From: Lyophyllum atratum
Lineage: Eukaryota > Basidiomycota > Agaricomycetes > Agaricales > Lyophyllaceae
NCBI GenBank assembly: GCA_014905825.1
Contig: JACGCN010000030.1
Coordinates: 62,001 to 126,000 of the forward strand
Reading direction: 5' to 3'
DNA: 64,000 nucleotides
In this document: positions 21,623 to 33,165 of the stretch, piece by piece
How positions within the stretch are numbered: the stretch's first letter is position 1
Layout: every line of letters begins with the position of its first letter
Translations under genes and position numbers: made by a program
The notes under the pieces: model-generated
What the model was told of the DNA's origin: nothing
The model's input: the letters and a program-made list of their open reading frames with translations, nothing else
The model's database searches: none

Positions 21623-22755
21623 AGCATAGTGAACTCTCTATTTCGAGAAGACATGAAGATCGACAGGTGCTTCGAGATATAGCGTCAAGGAATCTATAAA
21701 TATCTACATCTTCATTTGAAGCCTTGGAAGGGCACGTTCTCGGGGTCGTAATAGGAAGAGCTAACGAAGGACAGCAGATCGCGAAGGCAGGTGGGACCAC
21801 ATTCCGATTCTTACTTGCTTTGAAGATTTGCGCATAGGTGAGAGCAGGTGAGAGCTCAGAAAGTTAAACGAGGTACCGGCGGCAACTGCCGCATGTTGAT
21901 TGCGCTGCAGCCTGCTGCGCTTGCTGCCGCGGTCAACGTTGGGCCGCAACCTTAACTTTGACCATGAGGAACCAGGCCCTCTATCGGCCCTCAGGCTTCA
22001 GTCTCTGTCTCCGCCTCATTGCTCTGGAATCGGTGATCACGACCGCCTAGGCATCGTCAGTTTGCGCTCAGAAACAGGCAACGCGGCCACCGACCCACAG
22101 GGGATGTGCTTCCTGTCTGCATCCCTGGCACGACGCTTCCCTGGTAGAAGAAGTGATGAGACGAGTTCTAGCAGACGTTCTATGGCTTCTTCCAGCATCT
22201 GAGTCGCACTTGGCATCTTGTCTATTGGAACTACCCGATATATGGCTCAGTGTTGGACTTTCTCCTAAGCCCCAGCGGCGAATTCGCATTTCTGACTGGT
22301 CCTTACATTTGTCGTCCCGTGCGTGACGCGTCTGGGAGGGGATTCCGAGGGAGTACTTACTCGCTGGTGGTGCGCCTGGTGTTGATGGGTTTATCTCTTT
22401 CATTGGGAAACATCTTGTATCAGCCTGTGATGGAACTGGGGCTCAGGCTTTGCGGATTGTGGCACAGCATTTCAGATTCGTACCAGTCTTCTTTTACTGC
22501 CTTACACAAACTACGGTCTCATCTGCAACCAGAACCCCGTCGGTCCCAGTTAAACTATGCTTTGGACTGACGACATGACACCCATTGATCGCCCAGCGCG
22601 ATGTATATCACATCCCTAATACCACAACATTGCGGCTCTAAGTCTGCCTATCACCCGTCTTTCTCCCTGCCAAGCCAGCCATTCCTGCGACCTATTCCCG
22701 CCGCCTCCGACCGCAGGGTATAAATACCTTCAATTCCATAACCATCCAGTCAGCG
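21623..22755. other. Intergenic region upstream of the PQQ dehydrogenase gene
   Basis: No gene is supported. The last 80 bases hold the promoter of the gene starting at 22756. Confidence 0.45.
22719..22726 (+). promoter_or_regulatory. TATA box of the secreted PQQ dehydrogenase gene
   Basis: TATAAATA stands about 30 bp upstream of the ATG at 22756, so the leader must be very short if it is used. Strong TATA boxes are typical of inducible secreted-enzyme genes. Confidence 0.65.
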
Positions 22756-24404
22756 ATGCGTTCCTTCTTCCTTCTCCCCTTGGCGATCTTCGCAGGTTGG
22801 GCGAGTGCTCAATTTCAGCCTTTAGGTGCTCCCTTCAAATCGCCTATTACCGTTGCTCCTGGGCTGTCTGCACGGGTCATCTACACTAACCTCACTGCCC
22901 TCGGCGCTATCGTCTTCGATGCGAAGCAGAACCTCCTCGCTGTGGAGCTTGGGGTTGGGGTGTCAGCTTTTACGGCCGTTTCCTCTCCCTCGCCCGGCTG
23001 GGTTAAAAATGTCGTCATTAAAAACCCAGACGCGACCTATGGCATCGAAGTCGATGGTGCGAGGCTCTACGTGAGCACGGGGAAGGACATTTTATTGTAT
23101 GCATACGACGCGTCCACCAAGTCGATTATACCTGGAACTACTGCCTGCCCCGTCGTCGACGGCATCCCGGCCGATGGAGGTGAGTACATGGCACAGAAAC
23201 ACTACTGGCCCATTACCTTCCTCTTCAATCTTACTGGATTTCGATGTCTTACGATACACATCTAGAATTCTCAAGCCACCCCATCACACTTGCACGCGAC
23301 ACTAGCGGCAGAGTCATCGCTATCCTCATTGGCACTGGACCCCTGACCAACATCGAACCCAGCGCCCGCGATCCTGCTTCAGGACGCTCACAGATCCGAC
23401 ATTTCGTCTTTCCCACTATCCAACCCGCCATCTTCCCGCCGCCTTCTCTCCACTGGTCGCAGGGCGAAGTCGTCGGATATGGGCTCCGTAACCCCTCCGG
23501 CTTTGCTTTCGCTCCCACCGCAAGCATTTCTCCGTTATCTGTGAAGCCGACGCCGACGCTATATGTGGTGGATAACGGGGCCTCCATCGACAATGTAACC
23601 AGTATTGGCGTGACTCCCGAGTTGTCAATGACAACCCTGCGGACGAGGTGAACGTGATCAGCTATGCGGCTGATCTTAAGAAGTTTCATGGGTTCCCGGA
23701 CTGCACTACACTGTGGAACCCGCAGGCAGATCCTGTAGGAGTTCCGCAATATACGGGGCTGTCGCCCGGAGACCAGATCAGCTTGAACCTTGGAGTGGGG
23801 AGAGACGATAAGTGGTGTCGAGAGGAGTCGAACAACAAGCCGCCTCTACTGCCCTTACAGGTTCGTAAATTCTTTCAGCCCTACACTACCAATATCAGAT
23901 CTCCGTCCTTTGCTTTTGCCAGGCGCATTCGTCTCCTACCGATATCAAGTTCTATGAAACCCCTACTCTCTCCGACCTCAAATCGCTTCCTCAGGATTAC
24001 ATCGGCGACGCATTCGTTTCATTCTTCGGTTCGTTCGATCGGGATCCGCCTACTGGGTACGGTGTAGTACGGTACGTCCTCTTCCTTCCATAAATCATGT
24101 TACACTGCTTACCATGCTGATTTCCCGCTTCATACGGTAGGATATTCCTCCCCGTCGGGACGGCGCCTACCAAGCAACAGTATTCCTTCATTATCCAGGC
24201 GAAGGATCTGGCTTCGTGCCCCGGAACATGCATCACTCCCGCCGGTTTAGCATTTTCTGGTGGGAGGCTGTTTTTCAGCAGCGTCTTAACGGGAGAGGTA
24301 CGTACTTCGAGTGCGCTCTTTTCATTTTGCTGCGGTTCTGATCTTGAGGCCGACTCTAGCTTGTTGTTATCGAAAGGAGTTCATTCACGACGAATCCAGC
24401 CTAG
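22756..24404 (+). pseudogene. Secreted PQQ-dependent sugar dehydrogenase-like (AA12 type) with a frameshift
   Basis: Soluble quinoprotein beta-propeller related to fungal PQQ-dependent pyranose dehydrogenases (AA12), which oxidise sugars outside the cell. The protein begins with a signal peptide (MRSFFLLPLAIFAGWASA), then LSARVIYTNLTALGAIVFD, NLLAVELGVGV, YGIEVDGARLYVST, GRVIAILIGTG, ARDPASGRSQIRHF, VVGYGLRNPSGFAFAP, LYVVDNGASIDNV, NDNPADEVN, DCTTLWNP, DIKFYETPTLSDLK, and ends GELVVIERSSFTTNPA (stop 24402-24404). Introns follow PADG, LPLQ, GYGVVR and LTGE. Near 23620-23623 the frame breaks: GASIDNVTSIGVTPE and VNDNPADEVN fit together only if one base is missing in GAGTTGTCAATG. A 38-nt intron could restore the frame but would delete a conserved block. 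Either a recent pseudogene or a base-calling error. Confidence 0.72.
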
Positions 24405-25211
24405 CGTTCGGGCCTTTGTACGCTTGGAATGTACACATGGTATCCCTAAATTTGATGTTCTTGAGGTACTTGAGAATGGGGACTTCAGAAACCCGATTCT
24501 CGCCATGCGAAACCTTTTGAAGATACGTAGAGAGGGCTGGTAAGTAGTTGTGGGTCAAGGCTGGGCGGCTTATATGAGCGTATTCGTGACGACATCTAGT
24601 GTGGCTTCCAAGATGGGAATAAGTGATTCGAGGCCGCAAGTAGTGAATGCATAGACACCCGCGAGCGCCGGCAGATCTCAAGAAACGGGAGCGAAAAAAA
24701 AATCACAACAGTTATCTGTGTAATCTCGAAATATAACGTCCAGTGGTAGTTTGTACCGATGAATGGTTCCATGCACGGCGGCAGCCAGCCAATCACCTGA
24801 TTGTAACTGTTCACTGACCAGCATGTCCGACACGCTTATGATCCTGGGGCTGGGTAACCTGTCAATCTGTCAATTGCCTGTTGCCTGAGGTAGAAGTAAC
24901 TTGGATGTAAAACCACGCGTTGACAAAAAATTGGTACAATACATAGTGGGATGGCTAAGAGGAAAGTGCAGGGCGTACCGGGAATTCCGGCGAGGAGCAA
25001 AGAATCAGATATTGATAAGATCGGATCATCATATCAATTTCAAGGCTGAAAGAAGCCAGATAAGGCTGGCCGTTTGTTTATATCTGGGGCTAAACCCAAG
25101 GAGACCAAGCAAGCTTCTTCGGGCCGCTTAACCATTTGATGTGGGTTAGGGTTTATATAAGGCTCCTCCACCTGGCCATGTCATCGACTGCTGCTACAGC
25201 GCGCCGCCTCC
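24405..25211. other. Intergenic region
   Basis: No supported gene. A short poly-A run (AAAAAAAAA) lies near 24694; the last 70 bases before 25212 lead into the Ldb17-like gene. Confidence 0.45.
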
Positions 25212-27468
25212 ATGCCGCTCAACTTCCATAATTCGGTGCCAGCCCTTGCGATGGAGGACGACCTCGGGATCATATACCTGGTTGAAAATGCTCAGCAATT
25301 CTGGTCGGGTACGTCGTGAGACCCATCATGCTTCACCGAATTTCCTCTACCTAATTCGCTGATTTTTCTGGTCTTCCAGAACTCGAGGACATGCTAAACT
25401 TTGGGAAAGACGATATACCAACTCTATCGTTTCTAGATTCTACGCTCCGAAGGTTTCTCGCTCTGTGTGCAGCTTATCATGGCAAGTACATATAGTCTGT
25501 CCGTTCAGGGCATTCGGGAGCTAATCGTGGTCATTTAGAGCAATACTTGCAGAGCCCGCTGCAATTAGAGCATGCACTGGAGCTTATCCTGGACTCTGAG
25601 CTCTTCGAATTTCATTCGGAACGGATGTGCGAGATCTTGGTGGACGACCTACAGTCTGTATGTTCTAGCGTCCCTATTAATATCTCCATATATGATGTTG
25701 AAAGTTCTAACAGACGACAGACCCCCACGCGCAACTAGTATTCTACCACGTTCTTCTCTGCTATGGGCGTCGTCGTTCTGATTTCTTCCGGTCGCATAAA
25801 CGATGGCAGCCACTGTTACCCCTCATTATGGATCACATCATATTGGAGATCGACCCAGACGTGGAGGACACCTATTTTGGGGCTGCAGGTGGCTCCAATG
25901 GTGGTCTTGGGAATGTTCCAGTGCCAATCGAGGCTAAGTTGAGGAGTTTGGGAGTCAGATTGCTCTATGAGGTCTGTCGGGTACAGAAACTGTCTGCACA
26001 AGATCTACGTACGTAAGGCTTTTGAGCCCATGTCCACACTCCTATCTAACACGGTCTTTCCTTCACCAGGAATATTTGATGATGCGTTCATCGACTATCT
26101 ATTCGACCTCGTGGAGCAAACCAGGCACATGCATGACGAGACGTTCAACTACAGCGTCATCAAATTGATCGTAAGAAGATGCTTGCAGATCTTTTGCGAC
26201 AGAGCTCATCTTCTCGTTAGGTCTCCTTAAATGAGCAATTCATGGTGGCCTCGTTGGATACAGAGCCAACAACGCACGACTCGGAATTCAAGAACCGGGT
26301 TCTACGTGTTCTTCTGCGTCGCCTCGGGTCCAGTAAGACCTTCGGCGAAAACATGATTTTTATGCTCAATCGTGCAGGTATGTAGTGTTTCTTTCAACTC
26401 ATGATATTTACATCCTGACTACGATCTATATTGTTAGGAAGAACCCCGGAAGACTTGTGCATGCAGCTTCTCATACTCAAGATTCTTTATGTTCTGTTTA
26501 CGACCAAGGGCACGTCTGAGTACTTTTATACGAACGATCTATGTGTCTTGGTGGACGTGTTTCTCCGCGAGCTGGTCGATTTGGACGAAGAAAGCGAGTC
26601 AGTGCGTATCCCGTTACAACTCAATATTTCTTTCGGCTGACCACTTGTCCAGTTACGTCATACCTACCTTCGAGTACTCCATCCCTTGCTAACCAAGACG
26701 CAACTCCGCGACATCCCTTACAAACGGCCACAAATTGTCTACTCTCTCGAATCCCTCGTCGCGAACGCTCGTGTGAGAGACGTCAACCCCACCACGAAGC
26801 GACTTGTCGAAAGATGCCTCAGCGGCGCCTGGTGCGTCAATCTGATCAAAGCGACGCCCGTGGACGATCCAGAACGCGCCGCAAGTCCAGGCAGCGATGT
26901 ATCCGCTGCCCTTAGCCCGAGCCTAGTTGGACTTAGTTCCGTGCATGCCTCTTCTCAGCTTCAGCGGGATAATTACAAGCCTTTGAAGGCAAGCAAAAGC
27001 GCGGAGAACCTCCGAGCGGCCCGCCCCGATGCTCCGAAGCCAAATCACTCACCCCTGGATAACATTCGACGCCCAAGCAATGCCAGTGCCATCAGCATCT
27101 CCGGGGTCGCCAACGCAATTGCTCCGCACCCCAGCTCCCACCTTGCTCCTGTTTCTAAGCGTCAGGGCACTGCCCGTGCCACCGAAGCGGAAAACCACTT
27201 CTGCGGCCGGCTTCCTCCTTCGCCTCTTAAGGAGACTGGATTCCGTAGCCACCATCACCAGCTCACGCCGCCCTCCGACAGCCTCCCAGAGCCAGGAATA
27301 CAGACACGCCAGCCACATCGCCGCTCGGCACCTCCTCCACCGCCGAAGAGGCGGAAACCACCCGCGATCCCGGTCGAGCGAACGCATGGCGGTGCGACTA
27401 TTACAACCATCCAGTCCTCTGCGAGTGTAACCATGGCCAAGGTCGCGAAGGCATCGCAGTACGCCTAG
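25212..27468 (+). CDS. LDB17: SPIN90/Ldb17 family protein (Arp2/3 regulator)
   Basis: Family of yeast Ldb17 and fission-yeast Dip1, which activate Arp2/3 at endocytic actin patches. Start ATG 25212 ([17 protein letters not shown]), stop at 27466-27468. Helical domain spread over about nine exons: [106 protein letters not shown], and the family hallmark [19 protein letters not shown] with [16 protein letters not shown] and [17 protein letters not shown]. The C-terminal 240 residues are disordered and Pro/Ser-rich and contain [16 protein letters not shown], a likely SH3-binding site. No break seen. Confidence 0.9.
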
Positions 27469-28296
27469 CTTCTGCAACTGTTCTTGCATACGCTCGAGGC
27501 CCCTACCATACACCATACACCATACACCAGTATATCATGGACTGTTTGCCCTCCACAACATCGACACATCATCGGATCTTCCTGCATGGCAGCACTTACA
27601 CATATCAGTTACCCGCCCATTTTCTCGCATTGCTGCACATGCTGTAGGTAATATACAGTCACCTTGCGCTGTTTCTAGCCAAGGACCTGGAACGACGACA
27701 ACGTTCCGATAGCCATATTCTAGTACTGTAATTTATACCCATCGATTTCCGATTCGGCGTCGATTACCTTACAGCCCATGTCTCTTTGGAGATTGCAGAT
27801 GAGAGAGAGCGATGCGGGAACCAGGACTATGATCAGGATATCTCCACCACGGCTGCTGATCGTACCATTGAGCCTTCAGACCCCAGACGTCTATCGTCAC
27901 GCTGGGCCATGCACTGGACAATGTGGATGTGGATGGTGTCAGCTTCTAGGTAGCTCTGATGCACTGGCCAACAATGGAGAGCAAGCTCGTGATCCCCGTC
28001 GAGTCACCAATCGCGCCTTCCCTCGAAGCCAGGTGACATGAGCCTTAGCCCCCATCTTCGTGTCAACGTGATATTATGGCGTCGCGATGAAGGCGTGTTC
28101 AAGTCTATAATACATCGGATGAATCCTGATCAGAGTGTATAGTATGAGGATACAGTGATGGTTGTGGGTGATATAGGTATGTGCACGATAATACAAATGA
28201 TAGAAGTCCAGAGTCCCCCAATTCCTTGCCGCCCATACCAAATTCTAGATCAATCTTCGTCGACAGCGACTGTAGTACATATACCGCATCTCCTGC
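27469..28296. other. Intergenic region between convergent genes
   Basis: 3' flanks of the Ldb17 gene and of the minus-strand gene ending at 28297. A small CATACACCATACACCA tandem lies near 27505-27525. No gene is supported. Confidence 0.5.
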
Positions 28297-29526
28297 TCAT
28301 ATCATCTGCCAGCACATGCACTGCTGCCGGCTGATCACCCACGAGAAGCCCCATGGGGCGCAGAGTAGGGACAGAAAGGGGAACAGCGAGCTCAAGTAAC
28401 CTACTCCACTGCGCCTTCCTCGCCTCGGCGTCCATAGGCGCTCGTGATTGACGCCGCTTGCGGTGACCCTGCACGCGAACCTTATAGGGTGGGCGACGAG
28501 CCCAAGGGCTGGGGGGCTCAAGAGCTGTCGATTGCGAAGCGTCGATGATGAGGAGGTGAACGTTCCCGGGACGCTTTCTCGTGGCCGGCGGGAGTCGAGG
28601 CATGCCTGGTGGAATGCGTCTTCCTCGATGAGTGGGGTCTGCAAAGTTGCATCGGGCTCTTCAGATCTGTCTTCGTCATCGGTGTCCTTAGCTCGTTGCT
28701 TGCCTTTTGCCTTGGAGCTGCGAGTGGGTGGGCGGGTGTTGATGTCGAGGTCGTCATCGGAATCGGCGTTAGCAGCGATCACTTCTTGTACTCTAGGCGT
28801 GTCTACGGAACTAGAGGAGGCGCCGTCAGATAGAGATGGAGCGACAAGGCTAGGTCTGACATCGTCCAGCGGGATCAGGCTAGACGGCGGCGGTTGGATC
28901 CTGGATTGCTGACTTGTGGTAGGCGCTGAGGCTTGTTCACCCGCTCGATCACTCAGCCCACAGGAGTCAGACGTGACGCGCTGGCTTCGAAGTCCAAATG
29001 GAAAGCGGCAATAGGCGGAGGCAGCGTGAAATCCGACAAGAAAGGCCACAAAGAAAAGAAAGCCCAGAAATACGCAGAAGCTGATGATTGTCTCTTTTGA
29101 GATTGGTGTACTGGGCTCAACGGGCTGAGACCGAGCGGCGAGATACTCGTCCATCTTATTGAGAGTGGCAAAAAGCGCAGCATTAGCTTCCGAATGGAGG
29201 GCTAGATGGGCATTACTGGCTGTTCCGTTGAGCGCCTGAGCTAGCTCCCGCATCTTTGCAGTCTCTTGCTCCTTTGCAGCGATTGCATCCAAGAGATCTT
29301 CCTCCTTTCGCATCATAAGCTCCGTAAGACTCAGGCCCGCTGTCAATCTCATCCTCGCCATCATTCCCCCGATGAAGTATACTCGCGCCTGGTCCTGTAT
29401 CATAAAATCCGTCGGTCCGCACTTGATGACGAAAGCAGAAAGGGCCGCGAATGTAAGCCAAATGGCGATAGGAAGCATTCTGGAGTTTTCCGAAGGCAGT
29501 GGGGCGTCGCTGGTGGAGTATAGCAC
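28297..29526 (-). CDS. Orphan membrane/coiled-coil protein, intronless
   Basis: Single open frame of 409 codons, start at 29526 or at a later ATG (MLPIAIW, near 29478). Visible: an N-terminal hydrophobic segment (IAIWLTFAALSAFVI), a helical, charged stretch with coiled-coil character (LTELMMRKEEDLLDAIAAKEQETAKMRELAQAL), a second membrane segment (IISFCVFLGFLFFVAFLVGF), and a long Ser/Asp-rich disordered tail with a basic KAKGKQRAKD patch. The last 60 residues may not be real if an intron was missed. It shares the layout, not the sequence, of the divergent gene at 29724. I do not recognise the family. Confidence 0.6.
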   Translation of the reverse strand: MLYSTSDAPLPSENSRMLPIAIWLTFAALSAFVIKCGPTDFMIQDQARVYFIGGMMARMRLTAGLSLTELMMRKEEDLLDAIAAKEQETAKMRELAQALNGTASNAHLALHSEANAALFATLNKMDEYLAARSQPVEPSTPISKETIISFCVFLGFLFFVAFLVGFHAASAYCRFPFGLRSQRVTSDSCGLSDRAGEQASAPTTSQQSRIQPPPSSLIPLDDVRPSLVAPSLSDGASSSSVDTPRVQEVIAANADSDDDLDINTRPPTRSSKAKGKQRAKDTDDEDRSEEPDATLQTPLIEEDAFHQACLDSRRPRESVPGTFTSSSSTLRNRQLLSPPALGLVAHPIRFACRVTASGVNHERLWTPRRGRRSGVGYLSSLFPFLSLLCAPWGFSWVISRQQCMCWQMI

Positions 29527-29723
29527 TGGGCGTTTAGGAAAATAGAGGCGTAGTAAAGGAAGGGAGTGATAATAATATTATCTTGAGTTGCGGTTTGGGT
29601 CTGAGAGACTCCGCTGGGCGATGATCGACAGAGACGCGACGAGGTCACATGATCGCGTATGTTTACTTGCCCCGCCCAGGAGGCTGACACGATAGTCCTT
29701 CTTTACCTCTTACCATCACCACC
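29527..29723. promoter_or_regulatory. Divergent promoter between two orphan membrane genes
   Basis: Only about 200 bp separate the start codons of the minus-strand gene (29526) and the plus-strand gene (29724). Its right 80 bp are also found upstream of the paralog at 6990, including CATGATCGCG and GGAGGCTGACAC. The left part was not duplicated. Confidence 0.5.
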
Positions 29724-30925
29724 ATGGTTGCCCAAATCCTCTCGTACCCTGCCTTCTCGATACTCCTCAGCTACAGGCTGACTGCCCGGGTTTTTGGCGA
29801 GCTGGCTCGCCTATCTCTCGGGTATCATACTGTTCCAGTTCCTGTAACGATTCCGAAACCAATCATCAGCACCCCAACCTCCCCTCTTCATCTCAATCCG
29901 ACACCGACTTCGTTGGCCCAGCCTTCCGCCTCCATCTCCGACTACGTTGGCCTCCTCGCATGGCCAGTCGCGATCCTCATTCTCGCTTTGGGGACGTTCC
30001 TCAGCAGCAAAGCGTTGGCGTGGACGTGGAAATCAGTTCTCATCTCCGACTTTAAGCTGCGCGTGCGTCGCGGATTTACCCTCGCCTTGGAAGGGCTCCT
30101 CAGTATCATGACGTGGGCATCCCTGAGGGGATCTTCACTTCCGTTTGACGTCAAGCTGGGCCTTCGTCATGCCCAATCCTTCGCGAATCATATGAACAAC
30201 TTACACTGGGATCAAGATTGTGCCATTCCAGTTGCTCTACTGGTGCTCATAATGACTGTAGGCGTTTTACTTGATTGGGTTGTTGAAACTTGGCTTCAGA
30301 TTCCCAGCCCTGCCCTATTGGTGAGTAGTTCGGCTTCCAACCTATCTTCTACAAGCGGCTGACTGTGAATCACCTTTGGGTCAGAAAATGTATCCGTTTT
30401 TCCGGTACCTCAAGTTCTTCAAGGATGTCTTCAAATACCTAGGCTTGGCAATGCTCGCTATCATCATAGCGGCACTACTTTTCTTTGAAATGATGCGGCC
30501 GCGACCCAGACAGAACATTTTCTCTTGGCTCCGCTGGACCCAGATCCTCAGGCTGGATATCCGACACAGATCTAGGCAGGCGGCTCTATTGAGGATGCAA
30601 CTCAATCAAGCACAGGTCGCCCTCGTGGACGTGAACGGAAGGCTTTCAATGCTGCAGGGCAGAATTGATGACCTTGACGATTCCTATCATATACTGCATA
30701 CTTGTCTTTTGCCTCCTAGCTGTAAGTCACCCAGTTCGTTGCTTCTCGTTCCCGCTCATGGCTTTTCTTTTCTAGATGCCGAAGTCTCACAAGAAGTCGC
30801 TCCTAGCTGTAAATTCCCAGTATCATTGGCTTGTGACATATGCTCATATACATCTTCTAGACGCCCAAGCTTTGGCAGAAGGGGCCTTCGACGAGTGGTC
30901 GGCCTCGATTGTCTCCGGGCTGTGA
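29724..30925 (+). CDS. Orphan membrane/coiled-coil protein, paralog of 5531-6990
   Basis: 343 aa in four exons: 29724-30320, 30385-30721, 30776-30808 and 30861-30925. The first exon has exactly the same length (597 nt) as in the paralog. Membrane segments: VGLLAWPVAILILALGTFL, IPVALLVLIMTVGVLLDWVV and LGLAMLAIIIAALLFFEM; coiled coil: QAALLRMQLNQAQVALVDVNG. The third exon is a 33-nt phase 1-1 micro-exon; both it and the exon before it end in the same bases (CCTCCTAGCT or GCTCCTAGCT), so it was itself made by duplication. The donor after exon 2 is an ordinary GT. Stop 30923-30925. No known family. Confidence 0.7.
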
Positions 30926-31055
30926 TTGATCATAAGGAAAGAGATGTCATCGGCACGTCCACTATACTCTGAATAGTGATCCGGGTACTCATTTTGTCAT
31001 TTCAGGACGATTAACCTATTCGTACTCAACCTCTCATCTAATCGACATTCACCAG

Positions 31056-31697
31056 GATCCGTTCGCTCCGTCTCAATGCCTACGAGCCGTTTTACCGCGG
31101 AGTTCCCAGTTCTTTCTATCGCAAAGCGCTCATAATTGGAATCCATCTGTACGTCAATCATACCTCCTCCTTTGATGCTCCTCTGATGTAACTCGCTAGG
31201 AATCAGTTGTCGAGGTACCTCGCAGATCTGTGTGATCCGCGTCCACGCTTGCCAAACTTTTTACCTCTGGGCCGGATTATCAAGATAGAGTTGTGAGTCT
31301 CCATCCATCTGACCCCTTCGCTGCTCATCCCGATCTTTCTTCAAAGTAGCTTCGAACACTCAATTGTTCTTATCAGTCTGTGAGTTGTTCTCCGTACCTC
31401 AATTTCCTCGCTGTCCTCACGTCTTTCGCTAGGTTCACATCGTCAACGCACCTCAGCAGGGCTTGGATGCCCTATGTCAACGTCTACAACCCAAGTCTTT
31501 CAGATCGGAACGTTTTACTCTTAGGGCTGCATCGTCAGTATCAATTGGCACGTCATTCAAACTAGCCTTCGTTCGTATTCTGACCTTCACCGACAGGACC
31601 GCGCTGTAATGGAGCTCATTACGCTCTATCTGTACTGTGTCTGCCATCACCAGAGGACATCGAGTCCATCTCTTTGTCCAGGGACCTTTTGAAATAA
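31056..31697 (+). CDS. Orphan multi-exon protein, 5' end unresolved
   Basis: Five joined exons: 31056-31148, 31200-31292, 31350-31379, 31433-31533 and 31597-31697. They stay in one frame and end at TAA 31695-31697 (DIESISLSRDLLK). The peptide contains NAYEPFYRGVPSSFYRKALI, NQLSRYLADLCDPRPRLPNF, FFEHSIVLISLFTSSTHLS and NVYNPSLSDRNVLLLGLH. All splice sites are GT-AG and the introns are 51-63 nt. The start exon upstream of 31056 could not be fixed; it may even be joined to the preceding gene. Alternating Leu/Phe/Arg pattern is compatible with a globular helical protein. A truncated copy is in the other arm. No known domain. Confidence 0.5.
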
Positions 31698-31885
31698 GGC
31701 CCCGATCATCAGGATCAAGTCATACAGCCACTCGGGCGAGCGGATCTCCCAAGGCTTCAGGTTTCTTGCGTGTCTTCTTCTCGAGCAGCTGGATCTGCGG
31801 ATGAGCGCGAGCCAAGGATCTCGGTCGACCTTCAACTGCGACTGCAACAATCGCTCATGGATCTCGGTTTCCGTGGACCCTTCAT

Positions 31886-32350
31886 ATGGCGCCGTTCGCT
31901 TCACCCGCTTCGGCTCAAAGTCCGATTCTCCTACGAATTTATCTTGACTATCTTCGACATCTACCAGCATGCAATGGCTTCACTCTACCTTCCTCCCTTA
32001 AATCTGCTTATCCCTCGGCCTGGCTGCAAATCGGATATCCCTACCAAACTATGCGGGTTCGGGTCCTCACCTCGCTCCAAACTGGGCGCGAAGGGAATTT
32101 CTGTGTCTTTTTTTGTATTCTATTCTCGGGGCCGCGTCGTCAAGGAATCTGGGAAGGATTAGGGGACTCCTCATGGTGCCGACGGGCGACCATGGAGATG
32201 TCGGATCTTCCTCTCTGTACTTTCAAGGCGCGTGGTTCTCTCAAGCAGGACTTGAAGAACCTTCGTGGCGGGCTGTTCTTTCCGGTGCCGACGGGTGCTG
32301 GCTGGGTGGACGCTTCCTTGGTTTTTTGCTTGTTATTTTTTGTCATCTAA
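31886..32350 (+). CDS. Hypothetical 154-aa protein, paired with 4466-4939
   Basis: Open frame of 154 codons whose translation matches the frame at 4466-4939 (minus) in two long blocks separated by a shifted middle. Shared segments: IYLDYLRHLPA, LGDSSWCRRAT and EMSDLPLCTFKA. Upstream, a different frame (WISVSVDPSYGAVRF) is also preserved in part, so the true exon structure is open. It may be an exon of a larger gene. No domain recognised. Confidence 0.35.
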   Translation: MAPFASPASAQSPILLRIYLDYLRHLPACNGFTLPSSLKSAYPSAWLQIGYPYQTMRVRVLTSLQTGREGNFCVFFCILFSGPRRQGIWEGLGDSSWCRRATMEMSDLPLCTFKARGSLKQDLKNLRGGLFFPVPTGAGWVDASLVFCLLFFVI

Positions 32351-32667
32351 GACCATGTATCGGATACTTGCATTTTCCTTATAATACGATGGTATTTTCT
32401 CTAATGCCATGATGGTTTTATCACTCTGATCGCGTTGCGCTTCGCCACGTAGCCAGTAAAACAACGTGTCGATCAGATAGACGTGACAGGAGAGGTCTTA
32501 GTTAACCACAAGCTGTTTGACTTCGGGGTAAGCCTGGCTTCAGATCCTGAAAGCGTGTTCGTTAGCACAGACCTGGCAGGACCCCATACGTTGATGTCAG
32601 ATTTTCCCGGATTGCATATCCCGTTACCCGTATGTGCCGCAAGTGAGAATCTAACGACGATAGTAGT

Positions 32668-32773
32668 AGTACAGCGAATCGATGCACAAGAGGCGCTGGA
32701 TAGGATTGCGAAAGCGGTTCATTCCATGTCCCCAGAATCATTGCTCATTCCACCGGTCGTTTTCAAGAGGTAG
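32668..32773 (+). pseudogene. 3' fragment of a FunK1-like kinase gene
   Basis: Only the last coding exon is present: RIDAQEALDRIAKAVHSMSP and ESLLIPPVVFKR, followed by a stop and by the same 3' flank. It matches the ends of the two larger kinase genes (33166-34612 and 46748-48208) and sits just upstream of the first, as a leftover of an earlier tandem duplication. Confidence 0.7.
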
Positions 32774-33165
32774 AATCACAAACACTTGTAAGAGGTCCCT
32801 CGCTGTCATCGTTCCAGCAGGTTCCATCGAATTCACACGCCCTTCTCCCGTCAAACGAGTGTAGAATGAAAACCAATGTATAGGTGGCGGGGCGGGCGCC
32901 GATGTATGCTGGCCAATCCCAGTGCTAGACCGGTCAAGGGGGTAGTCACTCGAGGGGTGGTGGATGTCGATGAGGCGTCTCCCGCTGGACGCGTGTGGAA
33001 TGAGGACGACGAGGGACGACGTCGTCACGACGATTCAAAGTTCAACGTTCAAACGCGAGCTCCGCCCTGACTCCGCCTAAATGCATCAAGATCGTTTATT
33101 CTGGCCACCGACATCAATGTCATGGTTGAAGTTTCAAAACCTCCCACATCCTGCGACTATCTGGC

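Larger units (their letters stand above)
29645..32440. repeat. Arm 2 of inverted duplication (partner 4390-7075)
   Basis: Reverse complement of 4390-7075, with clear divergence. It covers the orphan membrane gene, the downstream multi-exon gene, and the small conserved frame. This arm lacks the expanded 120-bp exon repeats and looks better preserved in the downstream gene. Confidence 0.8.

Noticed and set aside
24925..24950. Similarity of a TACATAGTGG word to the edge of the duplication arm near 4475
   Set aside because: Only about ten bases agree and the flanks differ; taken as chance.
28297..28480. Possible alternative end for the minus-strand orphan gene by splicing
   Set aside because: Candidate donor and acceptor sites exist, but none is clearly better than the continuous frame, so I kept the intronless model.
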